NCBI GenBank assembly: GCA_900321515.1
Contig: ONWI01000273.1
Coordinates: forward strand, 1 to 10,853
Origin: an uncultured Eubacteriales bacterium
GTDB lineage: Bacteria > Bacillota > Clostridia > Oscillospirales > Acutalibacteraceae
Length of the DNA: 10,853 nt
Direction of reading: 5' to 3'
Below, one piece after another: positions 5,858 through 10,853 of this stretch. Below the pieces are notes generated by a model. The model had not been told where the DNA came from. It was given only the letters and a program-made list of their open reading frames with translations, and did not search any database. Each line of letters opens with the position of its first letter. The stretch's first letter is position 1. The position numbers and the translations under genes are program-made.

Positions 5858-5954
5858 CTGTGCAGAAATAATTAATACATTTAACTCGTCAGAATGCCGA
5901 AGGACACTTTGTTTTTTTGGCAATAAACGACTGATTAAATTCTGCACAGTTCCT
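5853..5954. repeat. 102-bp imperfect palindrome between ilvN and the kinase-like gene
   Basis: The outer arms (5853-5867 and 5940-5954) match over 15 positions with one mismatch; the inner 12, AACTGTGCAGAA and its complement, are perfect. Shorter matched pieces lie further in: TTTAA/TTAAA, CGT/ACG and TGCC/GGCA (5895-5898 with 5919-5922). The loop holds a seven-T run (5912-5918) after a weak five-pair hairpin (5898-5911), which could terminate some transcripts. The left arm contains the ilvN stop codon. No T-run follows the outer stem on either strand. It could be a MITE-like element or a folded RNA; clear target-site duplications are not seen. Confidence 0.6.
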
Positions 5955-6005
5955 AACACCACCAAGAAATAGAGCGCTCATCCGATTGACAGGAGGATCA
6001 GATAG

Positions 6006-6599
6006 ATGAAAACCGTTACAATTGACCGTACATTCGGAAGCGGCGGACGCGTGGTTGCGGCAAGGCTCGCGGAAATGACGGGTGTGCCATTTTTTGACAA
6101 CGACATCATTCTCAAAGCGGCGGAGAATTTCGGCGTAGACGTCGGACTGCTCAAGAACAATGACGAGCATTACGTCGGCAGTCTGATTTACAATCTTTCG
6201 ATGTTCGGAGCAGACGGGGATTATGAGTCCTCGCCGGTGTACCGCACATATTTTGCCGTGTCCGAGACCGTGCGCCGACTTCGCGACGAGCATGACGGCG
6301 GGATATTCCTAGGGCGCTGCGCTGATGTGATCCTCCGCGATGAAGGACCGATTGTGAGAGCGTTCATTTATTCTTCGTCAATGGAAAAGAGAATAGCCCG
6401 CACGCTTGAGCAGGAGGACGTATCGGTGGGCAAAGCTGAGACATTCATCCAGAACAAAGACAAACAGCGCCGCAATTACTACCAGTTCTTTACCGACAAC
6501 AAGTGGGGCGCGCCCGTGAATTACGACATTCTGCTGAACACGGCGACGGTGGATTATGACGAGTGCGCGAGGATAATTTCACAACTGGCCGGCGCCTGA
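6006..6599 (+). CDS. Cytidylate-kinase-like family protein
   Basis: A 197-residue protein of the cytidylate-kinase-like (AAA/P-loop related) family common in Clostridia. The glycine-rich loop at the start, IDRTFGSGGRVVAARLAEMTG (about 6-26), corresponds to the ISREFGSGG motif of the family. GIFLGRCADVIL (99-110) and the lid-like KDKQRRNYY (151-159), with several arginines and lysines, are also typical. True CMP kinases phosphorylate CMP and dCMP. The substrate of this side family is not established, so the name should stay generic. AGGAGG lies nine bases before the ATG. It follows ilvN after 148 bases that hold a large palindrome and no clear promoter, so it may be read from the ilv promoter at a reduced level. 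Confidence 0.85.
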   Translation: MKTVTIDRTFGSGGRVVAARLAEMTGVPFFDNDIILKAAENFGVDVGLLKNNDEHYVGSLIYNLSMFGADGDYESSPVYRTYFAVSETVRRLRDEHDGGIFLGRCADVILRDEGPIVRAFIYSSSMEKRIARTLEQEDVSVGKAETFIQNKDKQRRNYYQFFTDNKWGAPVNYDILLNTATVDYDECARIISQLAGA

Positions 6600-6644
6600 T
6601 TTCTGATTGACATACGGAAAAATAACAAAAAGATGTGTCTGCTT

Positions 6645-6672
6645 TTGTTGTAAGAGCGGCATAGGATATCAT
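6645..6672 (+). promoter_or_regulatory. Weak candidate promoter before the DUF4830 gene
   Basis: TTGTTG (6645-6650), a 16-base spacer and TATCAT (6667-6672). The -10 matches at five of six positions and the -35 at three. A start near 6679 would fall inside the 5' arm of the hairpin at 6672-6725, so this transcript would have a shortened stem. Low support. Confidence 0.3.
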
Positions 6673-6725
6673 ATTCCTCCCGGTGTGAACGTATATATTT
6701 TACGAAATAACACCCGGGAGGAATA
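6672..6725 (+). promoter_or_regulatory. Hairpin sequestering the DUF4830 Shine-Dalgarno
   Basis: Bases 6672-6683 pair with 6714-6725 in 12 unbroken pairs, rich in G-C in the middle. After one bulged C (6713), TGT (6684-6686) pairs with ACA (6710-6712). A small inner stem CGTA/TACG (6690-6693, 6701-6704) caps it. The ribosome binding site GGGAGG (6716-6721) lies wholly inside the 3' arm, seven bases before the ATG at 6729. Ribosome access would therefore need the stem to be opened or its 5' arm removed. No T-run follows, so it is not a terminator. Confidence 0.7.
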
Positions 6726-6728
6726 ATT

Positions 6729-7268
6729 ATGTTCATAAAAACCTTCAAGATTTCAAGAGCAGAGCTTGTGATAATGCTGATCGGGCTGATATGCTTTATT
6801 GCGACGCTGTGGTATATCATATCGTCGGCTTCCACGGGCGGAGCTGAGAAAGCTTCTGCTGCACCAGCGTCACAGGTGCAGCATTTCCTCACGAATGCGC
6901 GTACGGCTGAAGACAGGCTCCGTTTTCTTAGGCAGTTCGGCTGGGAGGTGGAAGCCGATCCGCTTGAAGTGCGCGAAGTGGTCATTCCCGCCGAATTCGA
7001 CCAGGTTTACAGCGGCTACAACGACATTCAGAAGACGCTTGGCTTTGATCTGGAAAAATACAGGGGTCGCCGCGTGAAAAAATGGGAATACGCGGTCACC
7101 AATTATCCCGACGGAATCCGCAATGTCAAGGCGACCATGCTTATTCGCGACGGCACGGTTATTGGAGGGGACATATCCGCTGGCGGCAGGGAGCAATTTG
7201 TACATTCGTTTCTGCTGCCGGCGCAGCGGCGCGGGGGGAACGTTATCTCATCGACGGACGGGAAATAA
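6729..7268 (+). CDS. Membrane-anchored DUF4830 protein
   Basis: A 179-residue protein with a short basic N-terminus and one membrane segment (about 13-34, LVIMLIGLICFIATLWYII). It then has a Ser/Ala-rich linker (35-50) and an extracytoplasmic domain. No signal peptidase site is obvious, so it is probably anchored by this helix. The domain matches my memory of DUF4830: RLRFLRQFGWEVEADPLEVREVVIP (63-87), EFDQVYSGYNDIQKTLGFDLEKYRGRRV (89-116), YAVTNYP (121-127) and a closing GTVIGGDIS (142-150). The function of DUF4830 is unknown to me. The start is set by GGGAGG seven bases before the ATG, a site buried in a strong hairpin. A clear terminator lies 56 bases after the stop codon. Confidence 0.85.
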   Translation: MFIKTFKISRAELVIMLIGLICFIATLWYIISSASTGGAEKASAAPASQVQHFLTNARTAEDRLRFLRQFGWEVEADPLEVREVVIPAEFDQVYSGYNDIQKTLGFDLEKYRGRRVKKWEYAVTNYPDGIRNVKATMLIRDGTVIGGDISAGGREQFVHSFLLPAQRRGGNVISSTDGK

Positions 7269-7324
7269 TGCCGCGCTCTCAATGGGATATTAATATTCAC
7301 AGACAGCCTGTTGAATCATAACAG

Positions 7325-7367
7325 CCTTTTGGCATTGCTTGTTTATTGCACTGCCAAAAGGTTTTTT
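7325..7367 (+). terminator. Intrinsic terminator after the DUF4830 gene
   Basis: CCTTTTGGCA (7325-7334) and TGCCAAAAGG (7352-7361) form a perfect ten-pair stem around a 17-base loop, followed at once by six T (7362-7367). It closes the block that starts at ilvB and insulates thrC. Confidence 0.93.
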
Positions 7368-7485
7368 GCTCTTATAGGCTTGTGATTTTTTGGTGATCTC
7401 AATGAGTGGAATTAAAGAAAAAATCTAAACAATTGCCTGCAAATACAAAATTTTTGTGTCATGTGATAAATTGTATTGTATGCCG

Positions 7486-7514
7486 TTGACATCGTTGCGG
7501 TTTTCTGCTAAAAT
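7486..7514 (+). promoter_or_regulatory. Sigma-A promoter of thrC
   Basis: TTGACA (7486-7491), a 17-base spacer and TAAAAT (7509-7514): a perfect -35 and five of six at the -10. Transcription would start near 7521, 67 bases before the ATG. No T-box or other known riboswitch is visible in the leader. Confidence 0.88.
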
Positions 7515-7587
7515 TTTAACGATCTGCGAAGCAAACAGGCAGTATAATAATATCATGCAAAGAGTTGACAGAATCGAGGTAATTGCT

Positions 7588-9081
7588 ATGAATTACACCA
7601 GCACCAGAGACAATTCCGTGAAGGTTTCGGCGGCTTACGCCATCGCTACCGGCATATCGCCGGACGGCGGACTTTATGTTCCAGAGAATATTCCCGAATT
7701 TACATACGACGAGCTTGTCGAGGCGGCAAAAACCGATTACCGTGAGAGAGCCGTCAGAGTACTTGAAAAATATCTCACCGATTTCACCGGGGAGGAACTG
7801 CGCGAGTGCGTTGACGGAGCCTACACAGGCAAATTCGGCGGCGAAAACGTCGCCCCTGTAGTGGATATTGCCGAGAACCGGTTCGTGCTGGAGTTGTGGC
7901 ACGGTCCCACATGCGCCTTCAAGGATATGGCGCTGCAGCTGCTTCCGCATCTGCTTACCCGCTCGGTCAAAAAGACATGCGACGGCAAGGAGATCGTGAT
8001 TCTCGTTGCCACTTCGGGCGATACCGGCAAGGCGGCTCTCGAAGGCTTCAGGGACGTTCCGGGTACCCGGATTATCGTATTCTACCCTGTGGAGGGCGTC
8101 AGTTCCATCCAGAAGCGCCAGATGGTGACGCAGGAGGGCGGAAACGTCGGCGTGTGCGCAATCAAGGGCAATTTCGACGACGCTCAGACGGGAGTCAAGA
8201 GAATCTTTACCGATCCTGAAATAGCCTCCGAGCTTGAGAAGCACAACATGGCTTTTTCGTCCGCCAATTCAATCAACTGGGGCAGACTCGCGCCGCAGAT
8301 AGTCTATTACATCTCTGCATATGCCGACCTTATGAACAAGGGTGTTATCAAAAACAGGGGAGACAAGGTCAATGTCGTTGTGCCGACCGGCAACTTCGGC
8401 AACATTCTTGCCGCTTACTACGCCAAGAAAATGGGGCTGCCGATAGGTAAGCTCATTTGCGCATCCAATTCCAACAACGTGCTGACTGATTTCATAAGAA
8501 CCGGCGTGTACGACAGAAACAGGAAGTTCTACACCACCATATCCCCGTCGATGGATATTCTCATTTCCAGCAACCTCGAACGCCTCATTTATGACCTCAG
8601 CGGCTGTGACAGCGCAAGGGTAAAGGGATGGATGGACAGCCTCGCCGCCACCGGCAGATATGAGGTTGACGAGGACGTCAAGGCGAAGATATCCGAACTT
8701 TTCTGGGCGGGCTGCTGCAATGACGCATCGACGCAGGAAACCATCAAGACGGTGTTTGACAGCCGTAATTATCTCTCCGATACGCATACCGCGGTTGCGC
8801 TGAATGTCCTTGGACAGTACGTCAAGGAATTCGGCAGCGACGTCCCGGCGATAATCGCATCCACAGCAAGCCCCTACAAATTTGCGCCCGCCGTTCTGGG
8901 CGCGGTCGCGTCAGATAAGGTGTCGGAGGACGAATTCGACATGCTTACGGCGCTGTGTGATGTTTCGGGTGTGGAGATTCCCGCGCCTCTCGCCGGTCTC
9001 AAGGGCAAAGCCGTCCGCTTCGACCGCGTATGCGACGGCTCCGGAATGAAGGATACCGTTCTCGATATGCTGGGAATATGA
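7588..9081 (+). CDS. thrC: Threonine synthase
   Basis: Pyridoxal-phosphate enzyme that converts O-phosphohomoserine to threonine and phosphate, the last step of threonine synthesis. At 497 residues it is the long form with the extra N-terminal domain (MNYTSTRDNSVKVSAAYAI, then GISPDGGLYVPENIP at 22-36). The cofactor lysine is Lys112 in GPTCAFKDMALQ. The phosphate-binding loop is ATSGDTGKAALEGF (141-154), and PTGNFGNILAAYYAKKMGLP is the usual core stretch. The frame is open upstream to 7456, but the promoter (7486-7514) lies inside that stretch, which is therefore not coding. The ATG at 7588 has GAGG eight bases before it and gives the N-terminus expected of the family. The metallophosphoesterase gene follows after 53 bases with no terminator, so the two are probably co-transcribed. 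Confidence 0.95.
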   Translation: MNYTSTRDNSVKVSAAYAIATGISPDGGLYVPENIPEFTYDELVEAAKTDYRERAVRVLEKYLTDFTGEELRECVDGAYTGKFGGENVAPVVDIAENRFVLELWHGPTCAFKDMALQLLPHLLTRSVKKTCDGKEIVILVATSGDTGKAALEGFRDVPGTRIIVFYPVEGVSSIQKRQMVTQEGGNVGVCAIKGNFDDAQTGVKRIFTDPEIASELEKHNMAFSSANSINWGRLAPQIVYYISAYADLMNKGVIKNRGDKVNVVVPTGNFGNILAAYYAKKMGLPIGKLICASNSNNVLTDFIRTGVYDRNRKFYTTISPSMDILISSNLERLIYDLSGCDSARVKGWMDSLAATGRYEVDEDVKAKISELFWAGCCNDASTQETIKTVFDSRNYLSDTHTAVALNVLGQYVKEFGSDVPAIIASTASPYKFAPAVLGAVASDKVSEDEFDMLTALCDVSGVEIPAPLAGLKGKAVRFDRVCDGSGMKDTVLDMLGI

Positions 9082-9134
9082 ACGTCTGCAATGCGGCGTA
9101 ATGTGTGCTGTGCAGGCTGTTTCGGGGTGATGAA

Positions 9135-9836
9135 TTGGCACTTTTCGCTGTAGCCGACCTGCATTTGTCTGTCGGTGAGGACAAGAAAATGGATAAATTC
9201 CGCGGCTGGGAAAATTACGAGCAGCGGCTGCGCAAAAACTGGCTGTCGATAGTGAAGCCTGACGACACAGTTGTGCTGGCGGGCGATATTTCGTGGGCAA
9301 TGAAGCTGACCGACACGCTTGCCGACTTCGGATTTCTGCATGAGCTGCCCGGGAAAAAACTTCTCGGGAAGGGAAATCACGACTACTGGTGGAGCACAAA
9401 GAAAAAAATGGACGACTGGCTGGCGGAATGCGGTTTTGACGATATGTCGATCCTCTTCAACAACGCCTTTGCGTATGGAAAATACGCCGTCTGCGGTACG
9501 CGCGGATGGTCATACGACTGTCCCGCGGACGAGCAGAATGTTCTTCTGCGCGAGGTGGGGCGGCTGGAGGCTTCCATAAAGGCGGGGCTGGACATGGGTC
9601 TTGAACCGCTGGTATTTCTGCATTACCCTCCGGTCTACGGCGATTATGTCTGCGAAGAGATAACGGAAGTGCTGAAAAAATTCAACGTCAGAAGGTGCCT
9701 TTACGGTCACCTGCACGGAGCCGCCCGCGGCAAGGCTGTGACAGGCAACTGGGAGGGCATTGAGATGCGTCTTATTTCTGCCGATCACGTCGGATTTGTC
9801 CCGCAATTGATACTTCCGGATATTCATGATGATTAA
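9135..9836 (+). CDS. Metallophosphoesterase (calcineurin-like), TTG start
   Basis: A 233-residue soluble protein of the calcineurin-like phosphoesterase family, which uses two metal ions to cleave phosphate esters. All metal-binding motifs are present in order: DLH (Asp8, His10), GDISW (Asp51), GNHDYWW (Asn81, His82), HYPP (His163) and GHLHG (His192, His194). It should be active, but the substrate is unknown. An upstream GTG at 9105 would add ten residues. The TTG at 9135 is preferred because GGTGAT, complementary to the 16S rRNA tail, sits three bases before it, the normal register. It also gives the usual start ALFAVADLHLS. The gene lies between thrC and tig, an order I associate with Oscillospiraceae-type Clostridia. 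Confidence 0.9.
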   Translation: MALFAVADLHLSVGEDKKMDKFRGWENYEQRLRKNWLSIVKPDDTVVLAGDISWAMKLTDTLADFGFLHELPGKKLLGKGNHDYWWSTKKKMDDWLAECGFDDMSILFNNAFAYGKYAVCGTRGWSYDCPADEQNVLLREVGRLEASIKAGLDMGLEPLVFLHYPPVYGDYVCEEITEVLKKFNVRRCLYGHLHGAARGKAVTGNWEGIEMRLISADHVGFVPQLILPDIHDD

Positions 9837-9884
9837 GTAACAAATAGTTAACATTTTTTCACCATATATTTTGCGAGAAAACTC

Positions 9885-9913
9885 TTGAAAATTACGATTT
9901 CTTTTGATATAAT
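9885..9913 (+). promoter_or_regulatory. Sigma-A promoter of tig
   Basis: TTGAAA (9885-9890), a 17-base spacer and TATAAT (9908-9913), with four of six and six of six matches. Transcription would start near 9920, about 106 bases before the tig start codon. No clear terminator separates it from the metallophosphoesterase, so read-through is possible as well. Confidence 0.88.
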
Positions 9914-9955
9914 CTATCAATGACTATTGTAATCAGAAATTGTAAAATTTTGTCA

Positions 9956-9987
9956 GGGAAACGAATGCCATTGATTTATCGTTTCTC
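9956..9987 (+). promoter_or_regulatory. Hairpin in the tig leader
   Basis: GGGAAACGA (9956-9964) pairs with TCGTTTCTC (9979-9987) over nine positions with one G-U around a 14-base loop. ATTGAT in the loop is complementary to ATCAAT just downstream (about 9999-10004), so a second, competing pairing is possible. No T-run follows the stem directly. Confidence 0.4.
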
Positions 9988-10025
9988 AGCATTTTTGCAT
10001 CAATATTTTTACGGAGGAAATGGAA

Positions 10026-10853
10026 ATGATTACTAACAAGACAAAAATCGACAACAATACCTATGAGGTCGAGTTTAACGCAAGCGCCGAACTGCTCAAT
10101 GCCGAGAAAAAGCGCGTTTATCTCAAGGAATCCCGCAAGTACAACGTACCCGGCTTCCGTAAGGGCAAGGCTCCTCTGACCGTCATCGAAAAGATGTACG
10201 GTCCCGTTTTCACACAGGAAGCCATCGAGACGGTTTATCAGCATGCTGTCGATGAGGCGGTTTCGGAGTTCGGTCAGGAAGTTGTGGACGCGAACAGCGC
10301 CGAGGTCGTTTCACTTGAGAACGATGTCGTTTTCAAGGCGAAATTCGTGGTCAAGCCCGAGGTTAAGATCGAAGGCTACAAGGGTCTCAGCGTCGAAAAG
10401 GCGGAGGCAGTCGTCACCGACGAGGACATTGATCATGAGCTGAGCCACATTCAGCAGCGCAACGGCAGAACAGTCAATGTCGATGACAGACCCGCTCAGA
10501 TGGGCGACAGCGTTGTGTTCGACTACGAGGGCTTCTGCGACGGAGTTCCGTTTGAAGGCGGCAAGGCTGAGAAGTACACCCTCAAACTCGGTTCCAACCA
10601 GTTCATCCCCGGTTTTGAAGAGGGCATGGCAGGTCACGGCATCGGGGAGGAATTCGACGTCAACGTGACGTTCCCGGAGGAATATCACGCTGATGAACTG
10701 GCAGGAAAGCCCGCCGTGTTCAAGGTAAAGATTCACGAAATCAAGATGACTGAACTCCCCGTGCTCGACGATGATTTCGCCAAGGACGTCAGCGAGTTCG
10801 ACACTCTCGACGAGTACAAGGAAGATCTCCGCAAGGAGCTTCTCAAGAAGGCA
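10026..10853 (+). CDS. tig: Trigger factor, N-terminal part (runs off the window)
   Basis: Ribosome-bound chaperone and peptidyl-prolyl isomerase that meets nascent chains at the exit tunnel. The 276 residues seen are about two thirds of the usual length of roughly 430. The ribosome-binding domain has the signature GFRKGKAP (43-50). The FKBP-type isomerase domain covers about 155-245 (GDSVVFDYEGFCDG, then FIPGFEEGMAGHGIGEEFDV). The beginning of the C-terminal chaperone domain follows (LPVLDDDFAKDVSEFDTLDEYKEDLR). The frame is open to the last base of the window. The ATG at 10026 is preferred over the in-frame ATG at 10020 because GGAGG (10013-10017) is eight bases before the former and only two before the latter. 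In many Firmicutes clpP and clpX follow; that lies outside the window. Confidence 0.96.
   Translation, partial: MITNKTKIDNNTYEVEFNASAELLNAEKKRVYLKESRKYNVPGFRKGKAPLTVIEKMYGPVFTQEAIETVYQHAVDEAVSEFGQEVVDANSAEVVSLENDVVFKAKFVVKPEVKIEGYKGLSVEKAEAVVTDEDIDHELSHIQQRNGRTVNVDDRPAQMGDSVVFDYEGFCDGVPFEGGKAEKYTLKLGSNQFIPGFEEGMAGHGIGEEFDVNVTFPEEYHADELAGKPAVFKVKIHEIKMTELPVLDDDFAKDVSEFDTLDEYKEDLRKELLKKA

Noticed and set aside
6607..6640. TTGACA at 6607-6612 as a promoter for the DUF4830 gene
   Set aside because: No acceptable -10 box lies 16 to 18 bases downstream.
7456..7587. N-terminal extension of threonine synthase
   Set aside because: The extension contains the thrC promoter, lacks a ribosome binding site and precedes the conserved family N-terminus, so it is leader DNA.
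9837..9860. Six T after the metallophosphoesterase gene as a terminator
   Set aside because: Only a four-pair TAAC/GTTA stem precedes the T-run, with no G-C core, so termination would be weak at best.
1..10853. A novel mobile, defence or biosynthetic gene system
   Set aside because: Every protein gene fits a common chromosomal family, there are no integrases, transposases, toxin-antitoxin pairs or repeat arrays, and gene order looks like stable core genome. The unusual signals are in intergenic structures only.

Overview
The window looks like a chromosomal housekeeping segment of a Gram-positive, spore-former-lineage Clostridia, probably Oscillospiraceae/Ruminococcaceae-like. The reasons are strong AGGAGG-type ribosome binding sites, consensus sigma-A promoters with 17-bp spacers, U-tailed hairpin terminators, a SpoVB/YtgP-type flippase, a DUF4830 protein, a cytidylate-kinase-like protein, and the order threonine synthase - metallophosphoesterase - trigger factor. 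Base composition is about half G+C. I see no insertion sequence, phage gene, CRISPR array or defence locus.

Left part (1-3461), all minus strand: tRNA-Arg(CCG) with encoded CCA, an HU gene with a long structured leader, a structured stretch without a gene (510-944) that may hold a small RNA, a MurJ/SpoVB-like lipid flippase, and a small zinc-ribbon protein with a perfect consensus promoter.

Middle part (3462-7367), plus strand: a divergent regulatory region leads into ilvB-ilvN (acetolactate synthase large and small subunits, first common step of branched-chain amino acid synthesis). A 102-nt imperfect palindrome follows, then a cytidylate-kinase-like gene, then a membrane-anchored DUF4830 gene whose Shine-Dalgarno sequence is buried in a strong hairpin. 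A clear intrinsic terminator closes this block.

Right part (7368-10853), plus strand: thrC from a consensus promoter, probably co-transcribed with a metallophosphoesterase that starts at TTG, then trigger factor (tig) with its own promoter and leader, cut off by the window end.

The genes are ordinary: amino acid synthesis (ilvBN, thrC), envelope assembly (flippase), nucleoid structure (HU) and protein folding (tig). The interesting material is in the RNA-level and intergenic structures, chiefly the hairpin over the DUF4830 ribosome binding site, the palindrome after ilvN and the possible small RNA at about 700-932. All were found by eye; no search or folding program was run.
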